Position numbers and translations under genes: made by a program. The notes beneath the pieces were generated by a model. The model saw only the letters and a program-made list of their open reading frames with translations. It did no database searches and had not been told where the DNA came from. A DNA stretch of 32,338 nucleotides. Origin: SIG565 sp045647785 (lineage in GTDB: Bacteria; Bacillota; Clostridia; Oscillospirales; Acutalibacteraceae). Below are positions 1 to 7,346 of the stretch, piece after piece. Each line of letters begins with the position of its first letter. Within the stretch, counting starts at the first letter, position 1. The DNA lies in NCBI GenBank assembly GCA_045647785.1, contig JAZRMU010000081.1:1-32338 (forward strand), read 5' to 3'.

Positions 1-564
1 CTGGCAGTTAAATGCACCACCGGCAATAAGTTCAACGGTTTCCGGGAAAATTACCTTGCCAAGTCCATAAGCCGAGCAAAATGCCTGAAGATGAATTTCC
101 TTAACGCCATAGGAGAAGGTTACCTTCTTAAGACCGATGTCATTAGAAAACGCCCAAATCGGAACTACCTCAAGCTTACCGGGAATTGTAATTTCTTGAA
201 GAGATCTGCAGTTTGCAAATGCGTTTCCGTCCATCTGTGTAAGCGAATAAGGCAGGGTTACATTTTCAAGATTGTCGCAGAACTCAAATGCACGGCCGCC
301 AATAAATTCAACACCTTCAGGTATAACAACACTTGTTATATCCTTGTTCTTTTCGAATGCACTTGCTGCAATTTCAGTAATACCGGCTGAAGCGGGGATT
401 ACAACTTCTCCACCGGGTCCTATGTACTCTTCAAGCACGCCGTCGAAAATCATAAAATCGGCAATCGGGGTTTCTTCTGCTGCAAATGCTACTGTGCCAA
501 TACCCATAATACAGGTAGAAAGCACAAGTGCAAATACTGCAAGTAATGCTAATAATTTCTTCAC
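1..564 (-). CDS. BspA-like leucine-rich repeat surface/secreted protein (3' end missing)
   Basis: The first 188 codons are present and the gene runs off the left edge. Residues 1-28 form a signal peptide (KK, a hydrophobic run, then AFA before AEE, a type I peptidase site). From about residue 50 the chain is a series of roughly 23-residue BspA/LRR_5 repeats with the pattern I-xx-xAF-xx-C-xx-L-xx-V-x-IP, e.g. GGRAFEFCDNLENVTLP. Such proteins are exported and often mediate adhesion or are of unknown function; no enzyme domain is visible. I chose the GTG at 564 because AAGGAG lies 9 bases upstream; an in-frame ATG at 573 sits directly on that ribosome site and is less likely. The signal peptide is nearly identical to that of a decayed gene at 27.03-27.20 kb. 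Confidence 0.85.
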   Translation of the reverse strand, partial: MKKLLALLAVFALVLSTCIMGIGTVAFAAEETPIADFMIFDGVLEEYIGPGGEVVIPASAGITEIAASAFEKNKDITSVVIPEGVEFIGGRAFEFCDNLENVTLPYSLTQMDGNAFANCRSLQEITIPGKLEVVPIWAFSNDIGLKKVTFSYGVKEIHLQAFCSAYGLGKVIFPETVELIAGGAFNCQ

Positions 565-594
565 AAAAAACATCTCCTTAAATTTGATATATTC

Positions 595-623
595 ATATTA
601 GCATAATTCTTTGCGAAAATCAA
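595..623 (-). promoter_or_regulatory. Promoter of the LRR protein gene
   Basis: On the minus strand TTGATT (618-623), a 17-base spacer and TAATAT (595-600) form a sigma-A type promoter about 30 bases upstream of the GTG start. Seen by eye only. Confidence 0.6.
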
Positions 624-712
624 GATTTATTTTTGTTTTTTATATTTTACTCCCATTTTGTTTTGGATAATATATAAAAAATATTCTTCTTTTTCTTCGT
701 CAGATGCGAAAC

Positions 713-751
713 AAAAAAAGCGCCCGTTCGCCATATTGCAAACGGGTGCTT
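713..751 (-). terminator. Terminator after jag
   Basis: Minus-strand stem AGCACCCGTTTG / CGAACGGGCGCT (with one wobble pair) followed by a run of seven T. It closes the rpmH-rnpA-yidD-yidC-jag unit just after the jag stop. Confidence 0.8.
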
Positions 752-762
752 TCAATTTTTAA

Positions 763-1641
763 CTAGTTAATTTTTCCGTATAACGGAAGCTCTGCATCCT
801 TTTTCGGCTCGCGCTGAACTGCTGCTGCAGCGGGGGCTGCTGCACGGTCCCTGCGATCGCGGCGAGGAGCCTTATCAGAGCTAATAACAACTCTTCTGCC
901 CGAACCCTCACCAATGGAATTAGAGGAAACGTCCTTTATATCCTGAACAGCGGTGTGGATGATTCTGCGCTCATAGGGATTCATGGGCTCAAGTGTGCGG
1001 CTGCGTCCTGTCTTCAACACCTGACGGGCAACGCGGTTTGCAAGAGAAATAAGTGCCTGCTCGCGCTTTGCGCGGTAGTCGCCAATGCTTAAAGATACCT
1101 TGTAGTATCCGTTACCTGCATTTGCAGCAAGACCGGTTAAATACTGAAGAGAATCAAGTGTCTCTCCCCTTCTGCCGATAGCAACACCTAAATTGTCGCC
1201 TGTGAGATAGAAGTCTGCGCCGTTATCGCGAAGTGCCACCTTAATTTCCATATTCTCGCAGCCAAGCTTTGCTAAAACTCCGAGTAAATAATTTGCAGCG
1301 TTTACTGCCGGCGAATCCGCAGAGATAGAAGAAAGCGGTACTGCGTTCTGCTCCGCCTCGTTTACCTCGACTGCTTTTTCGGCAGCGGCTTCTGCTTTAT
1401 TCTCCTTGCGGTCCTTTTTGCCGCTCTTTTTCTGTTTCTTGTTTTCCTGCTTTTTATCGGGAATCTCGATATAAGCTTTAACTTCAGCCTTTGCGCCACC
1501 GAAAAGACCTAAAACCTTCGGCTTTGCCATGCTGATTACTTCAAATTGTACATCATCTTCTGCTTTGGCGCCAAGCTCGAACAATGCGGCTTCTTGAGCC
1601 TGTTCGATAGTATCGCCGTAGCCAATGGCTTCCTTAATCAA
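763..1641 (-). CDS. jag: RNA-binding protein KhpB/Jag (SpoIIIJ-associated)
   Basis: A 292-residue cytoplasmic RNA-binding protein, the KhpB partner of KhpA in Firmicutes, linked to control of cell elongation and, in Bacillus, to SpoIIIJ/YidC. Residues 1-60 are the Jag_N domain (KVLGLFGGAKAEV). A charged, low-complexity linker rich in K, E and A follows (about 60-105). The KH domain carries the GxxG loop as GRRG in VAIGRRGETLDSLQYLTG (about 150-170), and the R3H domain has NPYERRIIHTAVQ (about 222-235). The tail is basic and alanine-rich. It is the last gene of the cluster, 15 bases after yidC, and is followed by a strong terminator. Confidence 0.95.
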   Translation of the reverse strand: MIKEAIGYGDTIEQAQEAALFELGAKAEDDVQFEVISMAKPKVLGLFGGAKAEVKAYIEIPDKKQENKKQKKSGKKDRKENKAEAAAEKAVEVNEAEQNAVPLSSISADSPAVNAANYLLGVLAKLGCENMEIKVALRDNGADFYLTGDNLGVAIGRRGETLDSLQYLTGLAANAGNGYYKVSLSIGDYRAKREQALISLANRVARQVLKTGRSRTLEPMNPYERRIIHTAVQDIKDVSSNSIGEGSGRRVVISSDKAPRRDRRDRAAAPAAAAVQREPKKDAELPLYGKIN

Positions 1642-1656
1642 GGATAATCCTCCTTA

Positions 1657-2598
1657 CTACTTGTTAATAATTTTACTTTCCTGCTCGCGGACGGTCAGCA
1701 GATTTTTTGCGCGTTCAGCCGCTATCATTTTATAGGGGCTGTAGAAATACTGTACGCCGGCCTGAACAAGACCTGAAATAAGGCTTGAGCAAGCCCAATA
1801 GAAACCAAGTCCACCGGGAGCGTTAAACGCAATTACCATTGAGAAAATAGGCATTACTAAATTCATAGCCATCATATTGGGCGCATCGGGATTCATAGCC
1901 TTCTGAAGACGGCTTGAAATAACACCCGCAATGAGCGCACTGATACCCGAAGCTATCGGAATTATCCATTCTCTTGTTGCTTCAGCAAAATTCCAGTTAA
2001 ACTCGGCGCGATTTGTAAGATTAATGCCAAAAAGATTGAAATCAATGGGATTAATCTCGGCGGAAACCTGATTTAACAAACCAAGCAAGCCGCTATCGGT
2101 AACCTTTGCCATTTCGCCTGCGTTTTGAACAAACTGAATAAGTGTAATCTCATCAGAATAGGACTTCGCAGCAAAAAGACCCGCATCCTTAAGACCTTGA
2201 ACTGCGCTCTGAATAGAAGCAGAATCAAGACCTGTTAAATAAGAAAGCGGACGTGTGATAAGATAAAATACGCTCATTAAGAATACAAGACGGATAATCA
2301 TCGGCAGGCAACCGCCCGACATTGATACCTTTTCATCCTGATAAAGCTGCTGTTGAGCCATTGCCATTTTCTGGCGGTCATCACCATATTTTCTCTTTAA
2401 TTCGTCAAGCTTGGGGCGAATTTTAATCTGCTGCACTGTTGATTTCTGGCTTTTGATGCTCAACGGAATCATAACAACATTTATTAAAACGGTGAAAACC
2501 ACGATGGTAACCGCAAAGTTACCGCCGCATATATTCATAATAACTCGCAACACGGGCGAGAGAATATACTGATTTATAAGATTAAAAATTGCATCCAT
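1657..2598 (-). CDS. yidC: YidC/Oxa1 family membrane protein insertase
   Basis: A 313-residue inner-membrane insertase that helps small membrane proteins fold and enter the bilayer, alone or with SecYEG. It lacks the large periplasmic domain of Gram-negative YidC, as expected for Firmicutes, and shows no lipobox. Membrane segments lie at about 12-22, 28-48, 97-120, 210-232, 240-262 and 262-285, with a coiled cytoplasmic hairpin (about 50-95) after PLSIKSQKS. The groove charge that is R or K in the first core helix of most homologs is N40 here, while R103 appears in the next core helix (GGCLPMIIRLVFL), where Q is common. The start overlaps the yidD stop by one base (TGATG), so the two are translationally coupled. 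Confidence 0.95.
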   Translation of the reverse strand: MDAIFNLINQYILSPVLRVIMNICGGNFAVTIVVFTVLINVVMIPLSIKSQKSTVQQIKIRPKLDELKRKYGDDRQKMAMAQQQLYQDEKVSMSGGCLPMIIRLVFLMSVFYLITRPLSYLTGLDSASIQSAVQGLKDAGLFAAKSYSDEITLIQFVQNAGEMAKVTDSGLLGLLNQVSAEINPIDFNLFGINLTNRAEFNWNFAEATREWIIPIASGISALIAGVISSRLQKAMNPDAPNMMAMNLVMPIFSMVIAFNAPGGLGFYWACSSLISGLVQAGVQYFYSPYKMIAAERAKNLLTVREQESKIINK

Positions 2599-2843
2599 CA
2601 GATATTTTTTCCTTTTAACTTTTTAGAAGTTCTTTCGGGAACGGGGTCGTACCCTCCGCGACAAAACGGATTGCACCTTAAAATGCGCCAGGCTGACAAC
2701 GCAGTTCCCTTTATTGCACCGTGAACTCGGATAGCCTCAATAGCATATTCCGAACAGGTGGGTGTGAAGCGGCAGCAAGGGCGTTTTAGTGGAGAAATAA
2801 ATTTTCGGTAGAGGTGAATCACACCTATAAGCAGCCTACTCAT
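2598..2843 (-). CDS. yidD: Membrane protein insertion efficiency factor YidD
   Basis: An 81-residue small amphipathic protein that sits at the membrane and helps YidC. The family signature is complete: CCRFTPTCSEYAIEAI and RCNPFCRGGYDPVP. It overlaps rnpA by 8 bases upstream and yidC by 1 base downstream, the standard rnpA-yidD-yidC order. Confidence 0.96.
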   Translation of the reverse strand: MSRLLIGVIHLYRKFISPLKRPCCRFTPTCSEYAIEAIRVHGAIKGTALSAWRILRCNPFCRGGYDPVPERTSKKLKGKNI

Positions 2844-3174
2844 TATCCTGTCCTTCTCCCATTGCCTTGAAATAGGTTAGCATAGCATCTGCGAGCTCAT
2901 AGCTTTTATATGAGAAAATTGCGGTTCTCGCCACAAATACTACCTGCCAACCGTTTGAAAGTTTTGGGCGCACCTCGCGAAATGCGGCAGTAAGCAGCCG
3001 CTTTGCGCGATTACGCCAGACTGCACCGCCCAGCTTTTTGCCAGCAGTTATACCATAACGGATTTTACCCGAACGCTCGGGTAAAATATAGGCAACAAAG
3101 CCGCGGTGAACGAAGCTTTTACCCCGCCCATAGAGTCGGCGGAATTCTTTGTTTAATTTTAACTTTTCTGTCAT
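2836..3174 (-). CDS. rnpA: Ribonuclease P protein component
   Basis: A 112-residue basic protein that binds the catalytic RNase P RNA and helps remove 5' leaders from pre-tRNA. The conserved RNR box is seen as WRNRAKRLLTAAFRE (about residues 55-70), and the N terminus LNKEFRRLYGRGKSF matches the family. AAGGGG lies 8 bases before the ATG. It follows rpmH after a small hairpin that could lower read-through from the highly expressed ribosomal gene. Confidence 0.95.
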   Translation of the reverse strand: MTEKLKLNKEFRRLYGRGKSFVHRGFVAYILPERSGKIRYGITAGKKLGGAVWRNRAKRLLTAAFREVRPKLSNGWQVVFVARTAIFSYKSYELADAMLTYFKAMGEGQDNE

Positions 3175-3208
3175 TTAATTTACCCCTTTTTGCTCGGTTA
3201 CAAAAAGG

Positions 3209-3231
3209 AAAGCCACCTATTAAAGTGGCTT
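3209..3231 (-). terminator. Hairpin between rpmH and rnpA, possible attenuator
   Basis: Minus-strand AAGCCAC and GTGGCTT arms enclose a 9-base loop, followed by TTCCTTTTTG, an interrupted T run. Partial termination would let rpmH be made in excess of rnpA; this is inference. Confidence 0.5.
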
Positions 3232-3235
3232 GTTA

Positions 3236-3370
3236 TTAGTAGCTGAGCTGCTTTCTGCCCTTTGCTCTGCGGCGGGCAAGCACTTTTCTGCCGTTGGCAG
3301 TAGCCATTCTCTTCATAAAGCCGTGCTCTTTTTTGCGATGTAGCTTCTTAGGCTGGTAAGTTCTTTTCAT
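3236..3370 (-). CDS. rpmH: 50S ribosomal protein L34
   Basis: A 44-residue, strongly basic ribosomal protein starting MKRTYQPKKLHRKKEHGF and ending LARRRAKGRKQLSY, a full-length match to L34. It heads the rpmH-rnpA-yidD-yidC-jag unit and has AAAGGAG upstream of the ATG. In most bacteria dnaA lies just upstream on the other strand; here the upstream neighbour is ruvX, so the usual origin arrangement is broken. Confidence 0.97.
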   Translation of the reverse strand: MKRTYQPKKLHRKKEHGFMKRMATANGRKVLARRRAKGRKQLSY

Positions 3371-3442
3371 TAATATTCAACTCCTTTAGTTTAGGTGCGG
3401 CATTTTACGGGGGATAATATCCCTTTTAAGCCTATCGTATAG

Positions 3443-3471
3443 ATTATACAAGCGAAGCCCCAAAAAGTCAA
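3443..3471 (-). promoter_or_regulatory. Promoter of rpmH
   Basis: Minus-strand TTGACT (3466-3471), 17-base spacer, TATAAT (3443-3448). The predicted leader is about 65 bases. Confidence 0.75.
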
Positions 3472-3524
3472 CCTTTAATTTGCCGATAGACGGGAATTTA
3501 TTTTTATATACTATATGTTGTGGT

Positions 3525-3558
3525 GAAAAATGAAAACGGCGGGAGATAATCCCCCGCC
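3525..3558 (-). terminator. Terminator-like GGCGGG palindrome downstream of ruvX (repeat copy 1)
   Basis: On the minus strand a GGCGGG stem closed by CCCGCC is followed by GTTTTCATTTTT. It lies about 70 bases after the ruvX stop, with nothing else in 3472-3629 that looks coding. A near copy is found at 30135-30154, also just after a minus-strand gene. Confidence 0.55.
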
Positions 3559-3629
3559 CTGCTATAAATCGCTCTTATTGCCCATTAATCCGAGCGCGGC
3601 ACACAGTCCTCACCGCTCGGCTATATACA

Positions 3630-4049
3630 TTATCTGTTATTTTTTCTAAATTCCAGATAGCTCTCTAAAATAAGCACTGCCGCTACGGCATCCACCGTTT
3701 CCTTGCGCTTTTTTCCGCGGGTGTTAGTTGCATTGAGTGCATTATGTGCAAGCACGGTTGTGCAGCGCTCATCCCACATTTCTATCGGTATGCCGCTCTT
3801 TTTTGCAATTTTTTCAGCAGCGGCGGTGCATTCCTCGGCACGAAAGCCCAGCGAGCCATCCATATTTTTAGGAAGTCCCACAACGATAAGCTCGGCACCG
3901 TTCTCCATTGCAGCGGCAGCAACCTTCTCCGCCAACCGCTCGGCATTATGCTCTACTATAACTCCCTTGGGGAATGCAAAGCCCTCCCCTTTATCGCTAA
4001 CCGCTATGCCCGTTCTTTTAAGCCCCAAATCAACCGACATTATAATCAT
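3630..4049 (-). CDS. ruvX: RuvX/YqgF family putative pre-16S rRNA nuclease
   Basis: A 139-residue RNase H-fold protein. The family is implicated in maturation of the 5' end of 16S rRNA and was earlier called a Holliday junction resolvase. The first acidic residue is in MSVDLGLKRTGIAVSD, the second in the VVGLPKNMDGS region, and the third block is WDERCTTVLA, with the terminal DAVAAVLILESYL helix. GGAGAG lies 6 bases before the ATG at 4049. It follows the histidine phosphatase by 11 bases and probably shares its promoter. Confidence 0.93.
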   Translation of the reverse strand: MIIMSVDLGLKRTGIAVSDKGEGFAFPKGVIVEHNAERLAEKVAAAAMENGAELIVVGLPKNMDGSLGFRAEECTAAAEKIAKKSGIPIEMWDERCTTVLAHNALNATNTRGKKRKETVDAVAAVLILESYLEFRKNNR

Positions 4050-4060
4050 ATTTTACTCTC

Positions 4061-4690
4061 CTATTTAGGCTGTCCTTCGCTTTGCAAATTGCTTGGCAAA
4101 TGAGAACAATCGCCAACATACTCTACCTCAACCCTGCCGCCGTCAAATATCAGCTTTGTAACACCCGTGTTAAAGGGAATTTTAATATCCTTGAGGGTTT
4201 TGATATCATCATTAAGCACGCGAGCAAGCAGATTCCTTATTGCGCAGCCGTGGCTTGCAACCAAAACCGTTTTACCTTCGTTTTCCTTTGCAATATCCTC
4301 TACCGCCTGCCATATTCGCTCATACAGTTCTACCATTTTCTCGCCATTTGGCGCACAAAACTCGTGCGGAGCATTAACCCACTTATCATATAAGTCGGCA
4401 TACGCCGTTTTAAAATCCTCATAAAGCACATTCTCAAGAGCGCCAACATTTAGCTCCATTAAGCCTTTAACATCTGTAACCGAAAGCCCCTTGCGCTCTG
4501 CCACTACAGCAGCGGTTTTATGTGCACGGATAAGCGGGCTTGCGTATGCCGCATCGATATGTATAGCGTCAAATCGCTTTGCTAAAAGCTCAAGCTGCAT
4601 AGCACCCATATCGGTTATATCGTGGTTGATTTTACCCTGGAATCGATGGCTCAAATTCCCTTGCGCCTCGCAATGGCGCACAACATACAT
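4061..4690 (-). CDS. Histidine phosphatase family protein
   Basis: A 209-residue phosphoglycerate-mutase-like phosphatase with unknown substrate. The phospho-accepting histidine is in MYVVRHCEAQGN (the usual RHGE is RHCE here), and the second histidine is in VLVASHGCAIRNLL. The acidic residue and glycine-rich block is MELNVGALENVLYED. An upstream ATG at 4744 is excluded because the promoter at 4716-4744 would lie inside it; starting at 4690 also gives the normal family N terminus. The ribosome site is weak (GGTGATT). It is first in an operon with ruvX. Confidence 0.85.
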   Translation of the reverse strand: MYVVRHCEAQGNLSHRFQGKINHDITDMGAMQLELLAKRFDAIHIDAAYASPLIRAHKTAAVVAERKGLSVTDVKGLMELNVGALENVLYEDFKTAYADLYDKWVNAPHEFCAPNGEKMVELYERIWQAVEDIAKENEGKTVLVASHGCAIRNLLARVLNDDIKTLKDIKIPFNTGVTKLIFDGGRVEVEYVGDCSHLPSNLQSEGQPK

Positions 4691-4715
4691 AATCACCAAA
4701 AAAATCACCAAAACG

Positions 4716-4744
4716 ATTATACCACGCTGCCTGCCTTTTTGCAA
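4716..4744 (-). promoter_or_regulatory. Promoter of histidine phosphatase-ruvX
   Basis: Minus-strand TTGCAA (4739-4744), 17 bases, TATAAT (4716-4721). It fixes the downstream start at 4690. Confidence 0.7.
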
Positions 4745-4769
4745 GTGTACCGAAATTTTTCAGGCTTTA

Positions 4770-4798
4770 TTGACTAAATAATTATAAAGTAGTATACT
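4770..4798 (+). promoter_or_regulatory. Promoter of the PTS EIIC-nth-pdxK-tcdA unit
   Basis: TTGACT (4770-4775), 17 bases, TATACT (4793-4798), divergent from the promoter at 4716-4744 with only 25 bases between the two -35 boxes. Confidence 0.7.
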
Positions 4799-4834
4799 AG
4801 AGAAAATTAAAATACCTTGAAAGGATTGGTAACT

Positions 4835-5869
4835 ATGAAAAAATATCTTCACCGCTTGTTTATTGACGGACTTTCCGGTATGGCCTCCGGACTTTTTGCC
4901 ACGCTTATTATCGGAACCATTATCGCACAGCTCGGCTCTCTTATAGGAGGTACTGTTGGCGCATATTTAACAACCATTGGCGGCTTTGCCAAAACCATTA
5001 CAGGTGCAGGCATTGGCGTTGGCGTTGCTTGCAAGCTGGGCTCCAGCCCCCTTGTTACCGTGTCTGCCGCAGTTGCGGGCTTTATAGGCGCATTCCCAAA
5101 AATGGGAATTACCGCCTTTAATTTCGGTGCTCCCGGCGAGCCACTCGGTGCATTTGTTGCCGCTTACATAGCCATTGAGCTTGGACGCATTGTTTCGGGC
5201 AAAACAAAAATCGACATTGTTCTAACACCCTTGGTGTCTATTATCCCCGGCGGCTTTGCGGGCATATTCCTCGGCGCTCCCATATCCACCGCTATGGCAT
5301 TTATCGGCTCGATTATCAACTTTGGTGTTGAGCAGCAGCCCATTCTGTGCGGTCTTATCGTATCGGTTGTTATGGGTATTTGCTTAACTCTGCCAATCTC
5401 CTCTGCCGCCATCGGCATTTCTCTTAAGCTTTCAGGTCTTGCCGCGGGTGCTGCGGTTGCAGGATGTTGTGCTAATATGATAGGCTTTGCTATAGCTTCA
5501 TTTAGAGAAAACAAATGGGGCGGACTTATATCGCAGGGTGTTGGCACCTCAATGCTTCAAATGCCCAACATTGTAAGAAAGCCTGTTATCTGGCTGCCCG
5601 CTATTGTGGCAAGTGCCATTACCGGTCCAATTTCGGCTGCACTGCTTAAGATGACAAGCACCCCAACCGGTTCAGGTATGGGCACAGCCGGACTTGTAGG
5701 TCCTATCGAAACCTTTACAAATATGGTTGCAAACGGTGTGAGCCCCGTTGTTACCCTTATTGAAATTTTTGTTATGCATTTTGTTCTCCCCGGTGCTATT
5801 GCCTTTGGCGTAAGCGAGGCTCTTCGCAAGCTTAAGGTTATTAAACAGGGCGATATGAAGCTTCAGTAA
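4835..5869 (+). CDS. PTS EIIC-like sugar transporter membrane subunit
   Basis: A 344-residue, very hydrophobic protein with about nine membrane segments and a glycine/alanine-rich core, matching the PTS_EIIC_2 family (small EIIC-like permeases). Repeated GAGIGVGVACKLG and GAAVAGCCANMIGF blocks and a charged break at ASFRENKWGG are visible. The substrate cannot be told. No EIIA, EIIB, HPr or enzyme I gene is nearby, so it is an orphan component and may act without phosphorylation. The ATG at 4835 has AAAGGA 9 bases upstream; a TTG at 4817 is possible but precedes this site. The nth start follows the stop by one base. Confidence 0.8.
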   Translation: MKKYLHRLFIDGLSGMASGLFATLIIGTIIAQLGSLIGGTVGAYLTTIGGFAKTITGAGIGVGVACKLGSSPLVTVSAAVAGFIGAFPKMGITAFNFGAPGEPLGAFVAAYIAIELGRIVSGKTKIDIVLTPLVSIIPGGFAGIFLGAPISTAMAFIGSIINFGVEQQPILCGLIVSVVMGICLTLPISSAAIGISLKLSGLAAGAAVAGCCANMIGFAIASFRENKWGGLISQGVGTSMLQMPNIVRKPVIWLPAIVASAITGPISAALLKMTSTPTGSGMGTAGLVGPIETFTNMVANGVSPVVTLIEIFVMHFVLPGAIAFGVSEALRKLKVIKQGDMKLQ

Positions 5870-5870
5870 T

Positions 5871-6506
5871 ATGACAAAAAAGGAATTAGCAGCCCTTTGT
5901 GTTGATGAGCTCAAAAAGCTTTATCCCGAGGCTAAATGCTCGCTAAATGCCGAAACGCCCTTTCAGCTTCTGATTGCAACGCGCCTTTCGGCGCAGTGCA
6001 CAGATGCCAGGGTTAATATCGTAACCCCCTCGCTCTTTAAGGAGTTTGGCACTGCCGAAAAAATGGCTAAAGCTCCAATAGAGAGCGTTGAGAACCATAT
6101 TAAAAGCTGTGGGCTTTATAAAACAAAGGCTAAAGACCTTATAGGTATAGGCAAAGGTATTATGGATAATTTTAGCGGCATTGTGCCCGACACAATCGAA
6201 GAGCTGACAACGCTCCCCGGTGTTGGCAGAAAGACCGCAAACCTTATTTGCGGCGACATATACGGCAAGCCCGCCGTTGTTACAGATACGCATTTTATCC
6301 GCATTATGGGTAGACTTGGTCTGACCAGCGGCAGCGATCCTAAAAGCGTTGAAATGCAGGCTAAAAAGCTTTTAGCCCCCAATGAATCAAACGATTTTTG
6401 CCACCGTATCGTGCATTTCGGCAGAGATATCTGTTCGGCACGGAACCCCAAATGCGGCGACTGCCCCTTAAACACAGTATGTAGGAAAATAGGAGTTAAG
6501 CAATGA
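5871..6506 (+). CDS. nth: Endonuclease III (DNA glycosylase/AP lyase)
   Basis: A 211-residue base-excision repair enzyme that removes oxidised pyrimidines and cuts the abasic strand. The helix-hairpin-helix is LTTLPGVGRKTANLIC with the catalytic Lys, and the catalytic Asp is in VVTDTHFIR. The C-terminal iron-sulfur cluster motif CSARNPKCGDCPLNTVC has the C-x6-C-x2-C-x5-C spacing. It is coupled to the EIIC gene (one base gap, weak own ribosome site) and overlaps the next start by four bases (ATGA). Confidence 0.96.
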   Translation: MTKKELAALCVDELKKLYPEAKCSLNAETPFQLLIATRLSAQCTDARVNIVTPSLFKEFGTAEKMAKAPIESVENHIKSCGLYKTKAKDLIGIGKGIMDNFSGIVPDTIEELTTLPGVGRKTANLICGDIYGKPAVVTDTHFIRIMGRLGLTSGSDPKSVEMQAKKLLAPNESNDFCHRIVHFGRDICSARNPKCGDCPLNTVCRKIGVKQ

Positions 6507-7345
6507 CACAAAAAAGAATTGCAGCAATACACGATATTTCGGGTGTAGGTAAATGCTCCCTGACCGTGGCGCTGCCCATTTGCTCGGTAGCCGGACTTGA
6601 AACCGCAGTTATTCCGACGGCAGTGCTTTCAAATCATACCGGCGTTTGCTTTAGCGATAACACCTTTCACGATTTGACCGACGAAATAATTCCCATTGCC
6701 ACACAGTGGAAAAAGGAAGGCTTTATGTTCGATGCGTTTTATACGGGATATTTAGGCTCTACCCGTCAGACGCAGCTAGTAAACGATGCTATACAGCTGT
6801 TAAAAACCGAAAACACAATAGTTATAACCGATCCTGCCATGGCAGACAACGGCAAGCTTTATAGAGGAATCCCCGCAGATTTCCCCAAAAATATGCTTTC
6901 TCTTTGTAAAAATGCCGATGTGATAATTCCAAACATAACCGAGGCGTGTCTGCTGTTGGGTGTGCCCTACTCTCCCGCCCCTTATAAAAAGGAATTTATT
7001 GAGCAGCTTTTATTAGGGCTTCACCACGTTTGCGATGCCTGTGTTGTTCTCACCGGTGTAACCTTTGATGACCGCAAGGTTGGCGCAGCTACCTTCGACG
7101 GTAAAAGCATTTCCTACTGCTTCTCGGATAAGGTTGACCATATTTTCCACGGAACAGGCGATGTTTTCGCCTCCTGCTTTGTTGCCGCGTTTGTGAACGG
7201 GCGCAGCCTTAATGCTGCGGCAGAGCTCGCTGTCAGCTTTACCTACAACTGCATTAAGGATACCCTCGACTCCCCGGACCGCCGCGAATATGGCGTATGC
7301 TTTGAAAAACGCCTTGCCTCGCTTGGCGCCGCACTGGAGGGCTAG
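6503..7345 (+). CDS. Pyridoxamine/pyridoxal kinase, PfkB-fold
   Basis: A 280-residue ribokinase-fold kinase that phosphorylates B6 vitamers in salvage of pyridoxal phosphate. The start MTQKRIAAIHDISGVGKCSLT matches the pyridoxamine kinase group found in Clostridia, and the phosphate/catalytic loop is HGTGDVFASCFVAAF with its Asp. A related role as hydroxymethylpyrimidine kinase is the main alternative. AGGAG lies 8 bases upstream of the ATG, inside nth. It is followed by tcdA after one base. Confidence 0.85.
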   Translation: MTQKRIAAIHDISGVGKCSLTVALPICSVAGLETAVIPTAVLSNHTGVCFSDNTFHDLTDEIIPIATQWKKEGFMFDAFYTGYLGSTRQTQLVNDAIQLLKTENTIVITDPAMADNGKLYRGIPADFPKNMLSLCKNADVIIPNITEACLLLGVPYSPAPYKKEFIEQLLLGLHHVCDACVVLTGVTFDDRKVGAATFDGKSISYCFSDKVDHIFHGTGDVFASCFVAAFVNGRSLNAAAELAVSFTYNCIKDTLDSPDRREYGVCFEKRLASLGAALEG

Positions 7346-7346
7346 T

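Noticed and set aside
3590..3620. CCGAGCG / CGCTCGG hairpin after ruvX
   Set aside because: A 17-base loop and no T run; the better terminator is the GGCGGG palindrome further on.
4691..4744. N-terminal extension of the histidine phosphatase from an upstream start
   Set aside because: A TTGCAA-N17-TATAAT promoter lies inside the extension, and the family N terminus begins at 4690.
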